Of a stretch of 64,000 nucleotides of DNA, positions 35,865 through 51,299 are shown piece by piece. Position numbers and translations under genes: made by a program. The stretch comes from Neodontobutis hainanensis (taxonomy: Eukaryota; Chordata; Actinopteri; Gobiiformes; Odontobutidae). The stretch covers positions 2,108,001 to 2,172,000 of the forward strand of contig JALDNG010000006.1 in the NCBI GenBank assembly GCA_024349245.1. Reading direction: 5' to 3'. The notes below the pieces were generated by a model. It was not told where the DNA came from. It ran no database searches and saw nothing but the letters and a program-made list of their open reading frames with translations. Numbering within the stretch: the stretch's first letter is position 1; every line of letters starts with the position of its first letter.

Positions 35865-36689
35865 AACACTTTTAAGCAAAATCTACACCCAAAATGGATT
35901 TATTTTCTCTATACTTATACTATATTTTTTTTCTCCTTTAATTTAATGTCTAAAGTATTTGAAAGCTCAATATTGCACAGTTCAGTATGCTTCTGAAACA
36001 GCTTGGTAGATGTACATTCTTGTCCCCTCTGAGCCCCTGTACACAGATATGGATGATTAATAATTAATACTTAACACACATATTTCTCTGCATTTGGGCC
36101 TATTGTCCTCACCTAAACCAAGATTTTATCCTACAAAACAAAGATTTTGTAAGAGCCTTCCAAAGACATGCAAAACAGCAGCTTTCCTTTCTGCACTGTT
36201 GTCATTGTTTCTTTGTGAGTTTACCTTACTGTTTTCACCACATTTCACCACGTTCACTGTCCGAACACTTTATTAACCTGATAATTCCTAACGTTGTCCA
36301 TTTCATTAATCATTTTCTCCTTCTGAGTGTTATCAGTGGACTGAACATTGTGAGTTTTTAGCTGATCTGCAGTGACGAGAATTTTTGAGGCAGAAGTATT
36401 TGCAAAGTAGCAGTCTTATTAATACATAGAGTACATAGGCCTACATAAAAACCTACTCTAGTAGCCCTCAAAATGACAATAATGAATACAGTCAGGTTCT
36501 TTGTATCAGGCATTTGTTGAAAGCACTGACATGAGCTTTTAGCTAACATAGCCTATAGGTAAATTGACAATTTGGTTTTGGATGGCTCTGAATAATCCAA
36601 TTATGTTCAAAGAGGGGGACACAGACACAAATGGTTTCTTTTGTCCCATCTTAATCAAGGGGTGGACTTTGTTGTCACTTTCTTTCCCA
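35865..36689. other. Non-coding AT-rich stretch, nothing recognised
   Basis: Ordinary AT-rich sequence without a recognised repeat or exon. Confidence 0.5.
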
Positions 36690-36900
36690 AAAAACAAAAG
36701 GAGAAGCTGCAGATGTGAGGGAGCCGTATCAGCTCAGCATCTCTCCAGCAGCACCAGTTCTAACCAGACAGGTGCCAAGAAAAGACCACTGCAGGACGAC
36801 CGCAGAAAGACACTGCTGACAAACGCATTAATTACTTGATCATCTTGGTTTCCCAATTAACCTTACATGCCACCTTTCAGGTAAAGCGACTGGGGGATGG
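36690..36900. promoter_or_regulatory. Candidate conserved non-coding element
   Basis: Balanced block ending in CGCATTAATTACTTGATCATC (about 36825) and CCCAATTAACC (about 36853). An overlapping 91-codon open frame has no domain and no splice context. Confidence 0.27.
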
Positions 36901-39026
36901 GTGAGCAGTGCAGTAAAAGTCTGAGTCAGAGAAAAGATGAGGTGAGGCAAGATGAAGAAGCCCAAAGACAATTGTTTCCAGTATACTCTCTCACTTTCTC
37001 CAGCAAAAATCAAAAGGTAACACAATTAAACGACCAGATAACATTATCATTAGCCACATTTAAACCAATCTTATTTCTGATTAACTTACGTTATGTCCAG
37101 TTTAATTAATGCTTTCTTTGATCAGTGTTTTAATTTTCTTTATTAGAATTTTAATCATTTCATAATTCCAGTGTGTCAGCTGTTTGAAGACTTGGTTAAT
37201 TGTCTTTGGCTTTGTTAGCTTGACCAGCGCTTCTATTGGTGACTTGGTCATTTAAATTACATGCAGAAAAACAGATCTGGAAGAAGGATGTATATCCTAG
37301 CTCCATTTCCCCCATTGTTGCTCAACACTTTCTATGGTTTTTGAGATTTTGCCAATATTACCATGGAAGTGCAAAATTAAACATTAACATACTGTATTTT
37401 CCTATAAACATCCTCCTCAACCAAGCACACATTTCTCATTATAACATCCCATTAAAAAGTATTACTGCCCAACCTGTAATGTAACAGAAAGGTAAATAGA
37501 ATAAGCTCCAACTAAATCTGTCCAGACCAGATTAGTCAATGAAGTTATTTTATCTAACATTGATGTTAAGGAATTAAAATGGGATTACATCTGGGATAAA
37601 GATTGGGATGTGATTTGTAAACAATGACATTTCAAAGATTTGAACCAGTGTACAGTATGACATGTATTTTTATCATACGGTATATTTTGGGGTGCAGGTG
37701 TGACAATCTGATGGTGAGTCAAAAAAAAAAAAAACTAAAAAAAACAGCTCCTTAGGGTACAATCAGATTAAGTTTTGATACTATTGTATCAAGATTCCAC
37801 TAAGAAATTTGAATTTGAGGGAAAACCCATCTGTGGAGCTGTAAAAAAGAAAATGGCGGGATTAGAGCTAGTTCCATCATTTAAAATAAATAAAAAGACA
37901 ATATTTGACCTGCAGTGTTGCCCTAAGGTGTACCCTGACCTGAAGAAAGGATTATGAATGGAATTCATACTTAAGTTTAGGATTTCATATGGTGCATGGA
38001 TTTGTAATATGCAAGAGATTTGATTAAAGATGCTTGCAAATTTGGGTTCGATATCGTTAAGACTGTAATTATGACTGAAGCTCAGATTGGCACAGGGACA
38101 AGAATTAAATTGGGGTTGAACCGAAGATGGGCCAAGGGTTAAGGCAAAGAATGGGGCTGAAGTCTCTTAGGACCTGGAGTAATGGACTGAATGTGGACAG
38201 ACAGCTGAGGACATTCGTCTCAGTGTCCCTTTAAGTGTTCCCTATGGACTCCTATAAATTTACACACTACAACAGGATTAAAGCAGAAACACAGAGAAGG
38301 AGGGAGGCGGCGACACAGAAAGAGACGAGGAGAAGAGCGAGAGAACATCAATTTAGCCCCTCATAAACACACAGAAATAAAACATTCACTTGAACAGATG
38401 CATACACTCATGAATAATACATGAAGAAGCAAATACACATCACAGTTCTGTGTCATTTAATTTAGGCAGATGATGTAACAAGTAAAGAAAAAATGCCCAG
38501 GGTTTGTCGTGGCCCATGCTGTTATTGCACTGTACAGTCAGAATTGCACCAATATCAGACAATAAAGGAAAAGAATATACCCTAACATGCAGCATTAATA
38601 TTATAAGAGTAAATCATTTCTTAATAATAGAAATATTTAAAATAATTTGTTGGTCACTACTTTTTAATATTAACAACTGATTTTTTCTAAAGACTTTTCA
38701 CACATATTTCATTCAGAGCTGTAACACATAGAAAATGTTACAGCAAAACTACATTTTGTTACTTAACAAACCAGAATTGCTGCCCATTTGCCACCAACAC
38801 TAATGGAAACATGAGCAAACAACACAGTTTTTTATTTATTTTTTGGACTTATAGAAAAGCCCTTTTTTTATCAGTATGTGTCAAGTTGGTCTTTGTTAGT
38901 AAGTCTGTCCCAAGCCTCTCTCATGGAACCTCTTAAATGGTCCTCGAGTAAGGGCGCCGATATACGGCGATATACAGCGAGATACAGAAATATTTTTATA
39001 TTAATAATAATTCATATTTTTATTGT
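36901..39026. other. Non-coding AT-rich stretch, nothing recognised
   Basis: AT-rich unique DNA. The only oddity is a short periodic run of GATATACGGCGATATACAGC words near 38957-38985. No exon or known repeat was recognised. Confidence 0.5.
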
Positions 39027-39040
39027 CTACCAGAGGGCAG
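39027..39040 (+). promoter_or_regulatory. CTCF-like core motif
   Basis: CTACCAGAGGGCAG matches the vertebrate CTCF core CCASYAGRKGGCRS at 13 of 14 positions. Such sites can anchor chromatin loops, but single matches also occur by chance. Occupancy is not shown. Confidence 0.4.
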
Positions 39041-39247
39041 GCTCCAAAAGCGGAAATATAAGGAGAAACCCAATTATGACTTTACTAGTATAAAAATCGT
39101 GTTAACAGTCTGGGACATTTTTTTTTTTTTTTATTTATATGTCTGTTTTTGCTGTCTGAAAACTATTGTTTTATTATGCAGTAAAAGTCGAAAAGACCGG
39201 ATGTAACCGCCATTTCGTTTTAATGACAATATCCGTGAATAGGGGAC

Positions 39248-39292
39248 CAATGGGTGGATTACATCCATGTTTATTTACAATCTATGGTCTGT
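39248..39292 (+). repeat. Possible copy of a common teleost dispersed repeat
   Basis: A block with CATCCATGTTTATTTACAAT followed by CTATGGTC resembles a word group that recurs very often in fish genomes. The boundaries and class of the element cannot be fixed from this single copy. Confidence 0.3.
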
Positions 39293-39511
39293 CCATGTAT
39301 TTTATCTCGTTTTCTGTGTTTTATTGTGAAGTTTCTAACCCTTGTTTGTGTTTTAAGATTGACTTCCTGCCCTTGTGTTTTTTCCCTCCACTGAGATTAC
39401 CTGCCCCGCCCCTAATGTGTTCCACCTGTACCTCATTGTCTTTCCTTATAGAAGTCTGTTCTGAAGTCTGTGAAGGTTTACAGTCATCCAGGTCATCTTG
39501 AAAAAAAGCTT

Positions 39512-39658
39512 AAAGCAAAGGCCTTTGAATTTAGATTTCAAGGTGAAGACGTTTCATGTCTTGTCCAAGAGACTTTGTCAAGTCTAAGCTCAGCTCTTGT
39601 ATCAGTTGATCTCAGAATTGTCTTCACCTTAAAAACTAAGTCCTGATGCCTTTGCTTT
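39512..39658. mobile_element. Inverted-repeat (foldback/MITE-like) element
   Basis: The 39-base arms at 39512-39550 and 39620-39658 are inverted copies. The outer 11 bases (AAAGCAAAGGC) and inner 11 bases (AAGGTGAAGAC) pair perfectly, the 17-base segments between them are the same length on both sides, and about 10 of those 17 positions also pair. The arms enclose 69 bases. GAAGACGTTTCA and GTCATCCAGGTCATCTT (39482-39499) resemble words seen in a widespread fish repeat, so the element may extend left to about 39466. Class uncertain. Confidence 0.6.
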
Positions 39659-40555
39659 TCTTCATCAATTGAAGTTACACTGAACTATTACTTTAACATA
39701 TTACAATTTAATTGAGTATTTTCTCCAATGTTCTTCTTTTAATTAACCTGATTTAGTGGTCACACAACAAAGTAAGATGTTTTTTTTTGCTGCTTTCTAC
39801 GATTACTCAGACTTGGGAATATTACTGAGACTCCTTGACTCGCCCAAACAATGCATGGTCTAATTAGCAACGAAATATTAGACATGGATGTCACTCTCGA
39901 CGGGGAGGGAAACCAGTTGGTCCTGGGCCAGGAGAATATTAAGTACTACACCTCCCTTTATTTAGAGTTCATTTCCTGTCCATAATTATATTAAGATTCA
40001 TTGACTTGTTTGCGTCAAAAATGCATATACTCATAGGACATTGGTGGGGGATTTGTAAAACTAGAGGTGGCAATTTGTCATCTTTCAACCACAACTTTAC
40101 TTTCCATGCTTGTTTTTCTTCCTCCTCTTCATCTTGTCTTCTTTCTCTCTGTCTTTCTACTCTCTGCACCCCCTCCCCATCGTGTTCCTTTTCTCTTTTT
40201 TGATGTGTTTGCCTTCACGGCTTCTGAGCGCTCTCTAATTCCATCTGGCCACAACAGAGAAGGCGGTGCGGTGAGAAAAAGCATTTCCATATGTGCAAAT
40301 TAGGGACCCCTGCTCTTACACACACGCATAGACAACCTGCACCTACCCCCAGACGTCGCTACTGCCAAGGCCACTAATGGTGATCAAGGGGAGGGTTTTT
40401 GTTGGCCCTAAGTCTGGGTCTGTAAGTTGTCTGTTTATCTACATCAACAGTTACAACCTAGGAAATGATGATAATTAATAATAAACTGGCATTCTTATTA
40501 TTAGTAGTATTAGTATTGTTATTGTCTTCCAAATTGCATGTGCTGATTGTGACAA
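39659..40555. other. Non-coding stretch, nothing recognised
   Basis: Unique AT-rich to mixed DNA with a C/T-rich patch at about 40110-40200. No repeat family or exon was recognised. Confidence 0.5.
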
Positions 40556-40860
40556 TTATCTTAGATTGAAAAGAACTCCACCTGCAGCTTTATTACCTGG
40601 GCTTCGGTTCCATCTGTAATTCCTCCGGTGAATTACAACTTCCCCGCTCGCAGCAGGCCACCAAAAAACAAATGTTTGCACTTCATTTAGTTCGAAAGGA
40701 AAAGAAAAGGGAAGAATGAGCCGAGAGAACGCAACGTGACAATTAAAGACATTCATTCTGGCCATTGGATAGCTGGAGCAAACCTCAAACCCCCACCTAT
40801 TTGCAATCTCAGTACCTTTCTTTTTCAGTTTTTGCAAATTGAATGCCTCACCACACATAG
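40556..40860. promoter_or_regulatory. Candidate conserved non-coding element
   Basis: Balanced island with CTTTATTACCTGGG, CTGTAATTCCTCCGG, GAATTACAACTTCC and GACAATTAAAGACATTC. A CCAAT-type GCCATTGGATAG lies near 40761. A 100-codon minus-strand frame spans it but shows no family features. Confidence 0.32.
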
Positions 40861-43800
40861 CAAATGTGAAATGTGTGTTTGAAATACAGTAAGGTTACGG
40901 TTGTTAAGGTTTGTTAACCAACTCTCCCCAGCCTACAATAGGTACTGGCACTAGTTAATAAAGATGCATGTACAGTATACTACTTTGTCTTAACTTTGGT
41001 GTCATTGATGATACAAACAACTCTATTTTGTCTTGGTAAACTAGGATCATTCAATCAATGCCTGTTTGTAAGCAAGTCTTAGACAGCTAACTAGATTGTG
41101 ACATATTGAGAGATTCCACCTTGTGTGCGAGCAGTCAATACTGTCATTCCTGAGCGGCCATGCCATTAAAGCTGGGCCTAATAGCTCTGGATGACATTGG
41201 AATGCCATATTTATGTGTGAGCTTTTTCACCTGTGTAAGTTCTCTGATTGAAAATAAACGCATTGTAATTTTGTTTGTCTCTGTTTGTCCTTTGTCTGTT
41301 TTGCTATTGATGGACAAAATGATCCTCATATTCTCAAGTAGAAGGAAACTGTCCACCTTTTTTATCATATCAACTCAACCTTTTATTGTAAAGTTATGGT
41401 GACACCAGATGGAGACCATTATTACAGACATTCCCTTAAAGTAAATTGTTAGGAATGCACATTTATGGAAGGGAATGTCTAAATAAAATTGAAATACTCC
41501 ATCCCCACTTCTTTATTCCTTTACTTTCTCTCTGTGCCTCAAGAAGCCTGAGAAATACATTTTGTTCTTTGTTTTGCATTCAACATAACCAAGAACATGC
41601 CATTCTATTTATTAACAGCTGTATTTAAAATGTATTCTTAATTTAACAACCGGTTTTATGTTAAGAAAAACAAGACTGTCAGTAATAAAAAATAACAAAT
41701 ATTAGTGAAGACAAATATTTATTTTAAGTAACTTGACTTAATTTGCACAACAGAGTTCTGCAAACCCGCCTTTAGCTTGCTGCACCTCAGTAGCAAAGGA
41801 TTAGGATGAAGTTGAGTTTGGTAGACTTTCATACTGTTGTTGCATTTAATCATCTACATCGGCAGTTAACTTGATCATAGCATGGTTTTGTAGTAAATAT
41901 TACATGATGAGGGGACAGGAGAATTATTGAGCTGGAACCACAATGTATGATAATGATAATGAACAAAAACATCTGTGTAAGGTTTTGGCCCTCATTGCTC
42001 TCTGTAAGGCCAATTCTGTGTGTCTTTGCCAGAGCAGACTGTATTGGCAGTGGCGCACTGGGCTCGGAGAAGCAGAGTAAAAACAGCTGGCACAAGAAAC
42101 AACTATGCACTTGACCTATGTGAGTTCCAGAGGAGATCACAAGATGGAGGCGATCATTGGTCGTGAGGTAATAGGCAGCTGTCATTGTGCGAGTGGGAAA
42201 TATGGGCACAGGGCATCCGCTCCAAAAAGTGAACGGCTTGGGCTTTGAGTGAGCAATGTGTTTGTGTTCATCAGTATGCACATGTGTGTGTCTTTATGTT
42301 GCACACAGCAGCGCTCAAAGCGAGGACTAAAAAAGCCTCCAGGGGCCAGGGGGGTAATCTTGGGGCCCTCATGACCCCTCCTGTGGCTGGGGCCCAGCTG
42401 TGAGGTCCTGGGCATCTGCCAGCTAGAGGACAGATCTGTCCCCATGCAGCTACACACACAGACAAACATGTGCCCCCTTCTCACACACAGATCATTTGCA
42501 GTGATCTATCTGTTTATTTGCTTGGCGGGGGCATATCCTCTTTGAGTGTGATAGAGGGCAGTTGTGGTCTGAGGAAAATCTGCTTGCTGCATCTCTCTGA
42601 AGGAGAAAAATCAAATCAAATAAAATCCTTTGTTTCCCCCCCAACAACAAACCCAGCAGCCATACTCAACAATCACTCACTCCAATGGCTCACACAATTG
42701 CCAAGGCGATAACATCCTGAATAAAAAAGTCTGACTACATAAAATATTTCCCCATAATGTAAGACAACAGAACAGTTGCAAATTCTCACTCAATGTTAAA
42801 ATATGACCCTGAGTTGTGTGTCATAATTCTTGTGTGCCAAGTAACTTGCAAAGCCCAAGGAATATTAAACTGACAAAAATGACAAAAAGAAAAGACAGAA
42901 CATCATCTCGTTCTGTTTTATTTTTATTTATTTCATTGTTCATCTGTATGCTGCACATGCATATGTAGTACCCTACACAGAAATTATAATAGTGAGGCCT
43001 GTCTGTACCGGTGTCTAAGTGCTCAGACTTAGTGGATAGTGTTCACTGGAATGTCCCTTCACAATGTTAAATAAAAAATACTTATCTATGCCATTATGTT
43101 AAAATGAACTGCATTATGCTACATTAACCTTTTTTTAACTGGCCATATTCTTATTGATGCATATGGTAGCAGTATTTATGATCAAATACTAGAAGTCGTA
43201 GCTTAGGTACTCACAGATAACTGGCAGGGCTCCATGTGCACCAACAGTGGACAGTGTCCAAATGTGATAATGATTGAGTGCCAAGCCTGACAGAGAATGG
43301 TGGATTTGCATTACGCCTCACTTCTTGCTCTCTTTCTAAAGTGCCATTTATGTTTGTAGGAGAAAATAAATGTGTCTGAGTGTGTATATAAGTGTGAATG
43401 GAGCCATGAATTAGCTCTCAGGTGCTTTTAGCTTGTGGGCTGATTAAAAGCTGAAGAATAAAAGTGTGGCCTTCACTGGCTTTCAGGGCAGGTGCTTGAC
43501 ACAGCGCCCCCGCTTCCTACCGTCACATATACATACATACAGTGTTAAAAGGGTACTGTACAATGGCAAGTAAACACACCCAGTCCCAAACAAAAAGTTC
43601 TTTGTGTGTCTGCTGCGTATGTATGTCAGACACCCTTGTCTTTTAGAACATGTCTCTCAGTTGTCGCACAAGACGAGCGTTCCTTGTCACCGAAGCTGAA
43701 ATATTTATAATGAGAGCGATGAGGGCAGCCCTTGAATTATTTAACATGAAGAAAGGGAGGGGGCAGGATGCCACTAAATAATCTTCACAGTGTGGCGTCT

Positions 43801-44206
43801 GTCATTATACACACACAGGAACATACGCGAAAACACAGTCTCTTGTGTCGTGGTGAGTGGACAGAGGGCCTCACCTCTCCAGGCAGCAGCAGCAAAACCA
43901 TATGTTTCCTTATGTGAGTTGGTGTTGGCCAGCATCATCCCGCATAGCCAATGAGACGACATGTATTTTACATATTCATACAGCCCCTCATAAGTATTCA
44001 GCTGTCATCAATCCAAAATGCACAATAGAAACAACATTAGGTCACATACACCACAAAGGTGCTATTATCATGACCATGATGGGTACAGTTCATACCAGAG
44101 CTCTGTGATTTCCCTTGGGGTTCCTCAGTTGTTGTGTCTTTCAGGTGTTTTGTGTATTTAAAATTGTACACAATTAGATTTTATGTGAAAAAAATTATAA
44201 ATAAAT
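40861..44206. other. Non-coding stretch with a few balanced patches
   Basis: Mostly AT-rich. 42170-42480 is GC-richer and includes CCTCCAGGGGCCAG at 42336-42349, a 12-of-14 match to the CTCF core. 43640-43760 is a balanced patch (GCACAAGACGAGCG, TATTTATAATGAG, TGAATTATTTAAC) that could be a small conserved element. No exon or transposon was recognised. Confidence 0.45.
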
Positions 44207-44450
44207 CCCAACAACTTTGGGCTTAAGGCAGGGTACACCCTAGACAATGGCCAGTTAGTTGTAGGGCTGACATTTAGAGACAGATGCTGTCAGACAGTCA
44301 TTCACTTATTCAGTCACTCATTCATTTACTAGGGACACTTTTAGAGTTACCAATTGACCTATACACACATGTGTTTGGGCGGTGGGAGGAAGCCAGAGTA
44401 CCTGGAGAGAACCTATGGTAACACAGGGAGGTCATGCAGACTCCTCACAG
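44207..44450 (+). repeat. Dispersed acanthomorph-type repeat, copy 1
   Basis: The order CCC...CTTTGGGC, GGGTACACCCTAGACAATGG, AGGGCTGACATTTAGAGAC, CTAGGGACACTTTTAGAGTT, GTGGGAGGAAGCCAGAGTAC, GGAGAGAACC and CATGCAGACTCCTCACAG follows a repeat very common in spiny-rayed fish. The copy is diverged and lacks the leading AGGGGTCGC part that copy 2 retains. Its transposon class is uncertain from sequence alone. Confidence 0.8.
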
Positions 44451-47670
<3,220 letters not shown>

Positions 47671-47879
47671 AAAGAATATTTTTATGTAACTGTAAAGTTG
47701 TAAAGATCAGTGAAGTACTGTTTCTCTCTTGCACTTAACTTGAGTCATAGCCACCATTTAGAGTACTTCAGCTAAAAGTTGGACATTGTAAATTAACATT
47801 TGAACTTTGAAGAGTTCAACTTACTGATCGGATGGTCAGAGAAGTGTAAGATCAGCTTCGGTTTTCTTTTGAAGCTCTG

Positions 47880-48170
47880 TACTTACTCTACAGCCTTCTC
47901 TCCCTCACTCACTCCACCCTGCTGCTGTGTCACTGGACACCGGCCTTCACCAAGGGCACTGTGGCAATGAGATCCACGGCCACCCCCCCTCATAAACCCC
48001 GGCCTGCGGCCCGGAGCCCAGACGAGTGTTTGGGGGCAGAGCTGATCGATAAGAACAGCCTGCGATATGCCATTACAGGTGAGGCCAGCCCCCTGTGCCA
48101 TCTTAGCCGCTCGTCACTGCATCTCCTGCCCATTCAGCAATATGCACACATATTGAGGAGGCAGTAAAAC
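47880..48170. promoter_or_regulatory. Candidate conserved non-coding element
   Basis: Balanced to GC-rich block including GCCTGCGGCCCGGAGCCC, GCTGATCGATAAGAACAGCC and GATATGCCATTACAGGTGAG. A short plus-strand frame covers it without family features. The ACAG/GTGAG is a donor-like word, but no matching acceptor or protein family supports an exon. Confidence 0.27.
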
Positions 48171-48599
48171 GAGACGGGTCATTTATTCTTTCAAGTGTTT
48201 TGGAGGTCCCGGGAGGATTAAGGATCGTTAGGGCATCTACCGTTGGTCTACCACACCCTGCCTTGACATTGTCTGTGGCTTGGTCAAATGAAATAGCATA
48301 TCAAACCCAACAGTCCCAAATTCTTCCCTACTCTGTAGATTTGCTGACAGTAGTCATTGTTGTGCAGTGACAAACCTAGGTTTTCTGGTGGTTAGGAAAA
48401 TAAATTCATTGTCAGGTCAAAGGTGTTTCTGTCACCACCAAGTCTATTCTCTCGATATGTTCTGCCCATTTGCACGCCGTCCTTCCCTATCTATTATGAT
48501 GCCAGGGCTAAAGCGCTACCCTCCTTCCTCTAAACTCTCCTCATTTTCCTTTGCCGAAGAGCAGCCAAACAAACGGTGGCTGGTGCGCCTGTCAAATGT

Positions 48600-48900
48600 C
48601 CCCCTGTCCTTTAAAGTTTGACTCTGAATAATAACGGTAATGACGGGTGACGTGGGAGTGGATAGTTACCGCTGTTAAGGCAAATAATAGCTCTTAATGC
48701 CAGCACTAATGGGCAAAAAATAGATTCCCTTTTTATCGAGAAGAAGGAGAGCAGTTAAGAGCACTTGTGTAGAGTCCCTCGGTGGTAAAGAGCCCACACT
48801 GACTGTTCACAACTAATGGCTACAGCATCAGCGTTGACTAAGTGGCATCGCAGAGCCGCAGCAGCAACTGTCCGTTTTGTGGAGTACATTTACCGAAATT
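48600..48900. promoter_or_regulatory. Candidate conserved non-coding element with 8-bp dyad
   Basis: Contains AATAATAACGGTAATGACGG, GTTACCGCTGTTAAGGC, GCTCTTAA at 48690-48697 with its inverted copy TTAAGAGC at 48755-48762, CACTAATGGGC and CAACTAATGGC. Non-repetitive and without a coding frame. Function inferred. Confidence 0.33.
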
Positions 48901-50439
48901 GAGGTTAACAAGGTTCATTGAGCTTTTGAAGGACAGTAACAGAGCTGTGACAAGTGTGGCACAACTTTAATGCCAGATTTCTCTTCAATGTCCTTATTTA
49001 TTTCTTTTTGAACTAGAAGGTGACACTAAGTGACTTAACAGAAGCCCTGTGAATATCCTCCTAACTCAAAGGGACTTTTGTGGAGATTGTGTGAGGTACT
49101 TTAGGATGTCATCTAACTATAGCATACAGATGTTTCCCCTTCCCTACCTGGTCATTATTGTGTATAAGATAAGATGTTTTAATAACTTAAATAAAAGTAA
49201 AATAAAAATGAACCAAACAGTTTAAGATTATATTCTTGTTTTGCTGTTGTCACAGAATACTACTATAGTTGGCTGTAGATGTTCCTAAGATTTCTGGGGC
49301 TGGGATCACATAAATGTTTAGTTTGCAATATCTGAGTTGAATTCTATTGTTCATGTTTAAAAACAGAAACTTACAAAAATGGTGCATTTCTAGCTATCTT
49401 TACTAATTCACTGAACCATGAAATGAGAATGGTTTCATAAAATAAGTTGAAAGTGAGTATAATAGTAGTAGGCTAATGCCGTGGTGGTTGCTGGAGCTTG
49501 GCCAGCCTGCCCGTGTCCTTGCCGGCTGGTAACAGAGGACATGTGGCAGACCAGGTCAGCTTTCAGGGGCTAGTGGCTGGAACTTGAACTTCTAACATTC
49601 TTTAGTAGCAGAGAGCCCCTCGGGGAGGCTCGTATCAAACAGGGGGAGCTCCTTTTACTCTTCCTTCCCTTTTCACTGAAGGGGAGTAGGGGGATATCTG
49701 TCCTCCTCTTGGGGAGGGGGTGAAGGAGGGGTCACCAGATTGGGTCAAGCTCTAGTCTAGCCGTTGTGAGCAACACAGATGGTTTAAAATGATCACAGTT
49801 TCCTTATTCGACATGCACTGTACCAAATGCTGTACAAAATGTAGCAATGGGTTATGTGCGTAAAGTTAGGATTCTCAAACTCTCACACCACCGACCACCT
49901 CATTTTGCTTTGCAGGTACCCCCACTGACATCCATTAAGTGGCTATGCAGTATAACTCTAATGAGTGTAATTATAATTGCTAGGAAAAGTCATTTCTGAA
50001 ACCAAGTGAATGAACAATTGTGACTTGCAAGAGGCATTTACCAAATATATAAGTTCTAAAAGCTCTCCTAATTCTGTTTGTAGATATCAATATCATAAAT
50101 AGGGACTGCAGCTTGTCATATTTTGGACCCAGAAATCTTGCGACCGCATTACCCTCTCTTTCTTCTCTACTTCCACGTCTGAACCCTCCCAGTAAGTGAT
50201 TCCCTGACACACTGCATCCTCTTTTAATGTTTTCAACACACAATCACATTTCTGTCCTGTTCCCTCATCATCATTTACATTTTCAAATCTGCATTTTTTA
50301 TATAGATCCCACCTTAGTCTAATTTTAATATCACTGTTATTTCCCATGACACCTTTTGTTTTATTATACATTATGAATTTCTGCCTCTGTCTCACTGCGA
50401 CCCCTCCTTCCCTTCTCCCTTTCCTCTTCTAATCCCTGA
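48901..50439. other. Non-coding stretch, little recognised
   Basis: AT-rich with a G-rich patch at 49600-49740 (runs of GGGG but not enough closely spaced runs for a canonical quadruplex). No exon or repeat was recognised. Confidence 0.45.
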
Positions 50440-50780
50440 GCCCACACCGCGCTTATGAGCTGAAATATTTTATCAGGTGGAACCCTCAGTCAAACTTATC
50501 ATTTTAATCTTATTTCAATAAAAAAAATAATCTCTCTCCTCGGCTGTTTGACAGCAGCTAATGGTTTTTCCGTTATCGTAAAGGAAACTTTGAGGACTGA
50601 GATAGACGGCCAAAAAAATGCAAAAAAGCCCTCCTGTATATTCCTCCCCAGATGATTCATAAAGCATGCGCTAAGAACAGGTAAAATATGAGGCAGGAGG
50701 ACAATAGCCTGCCAAGTATATTCCTGCATGCGTACATTTACATATTCCGCGTGGCCTTTGAAGCTCATCAGCACGTCTGT
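50440..50780. promoter_or_regulatory. Strong candidate conserved non-coding element
   Basis: About 340 bases of unique sequence with two internally repeated words: GTATATTCCT at 50636-50645 and 50716-50725, and GCATGCG at 50664-50670 and 50726-50732. AGCTAATGG, CGTTATCG and ATTTTATCAGGTGG are also present. The repeated ATATTCC resembles a TEAD-type site. No coding frame or repeat family is visible. Enhancer role is inferred. Confidence 0.4.
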
Positions 50781-51178
50781 TTTGGAAGCCCGTATTGTGA
50801 TGCATTGTTTGTTCTTAGAATTCAGGTAGCACTCTCAAACCTATTGCACATGTCTCCAGCCTTATCAAAATGTCATGATTCTCATTATTTTAAGAGCTGA
50901 TGATGAGTACACACTCCAACATGTCACATGACACATTGATGTTTCGTTGTATTATTTGCAGCCATGGTATTCTTTGTTTAAAACTAAACACAGTTCATAT
51001 GCTCTAACATAATTGTGTAATAAATGTATGCAATCATATTAAATCAAACACTTCTAAGACTTGCACTTACAAGCCGCCATACTTTTTCACATAAAAACTC
51101 AAATAGCTACACTGTACCTAAACTCAAATGACCATCTACAATAGGAACTATACTGGTGTATACCTGTCTCTTCCCCTG

Positions 51179-51201
51179 ATATATATATATATAAAAAAAA
51201 A

Positions 51202-51299
<98 letters not shown>
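51179..51299. repeat. (TA)n microsatellite with internal A run
   Basis: (TA)7 at 51179-51193, an A run to 51202, then about 95 bases of nearly pure TA ending at about 51299. Second long TA tract, about 3.6 kb from the one at 47.6 kb. Confidence 0.97.

Noticed and set aside
35556..35996. Mitochondrial insertion or AT-rich gene
   Set aside because: The frames are AT-driven, and the inverted ends point to a MITE-like element; nothing resembles a mitochondrial gene.
39027..39500. 111-codon frame near 39.17-39.50 kb as an exon
   Set aside because: No family resemblance, and it runs into repeat-like sequence at both ends.
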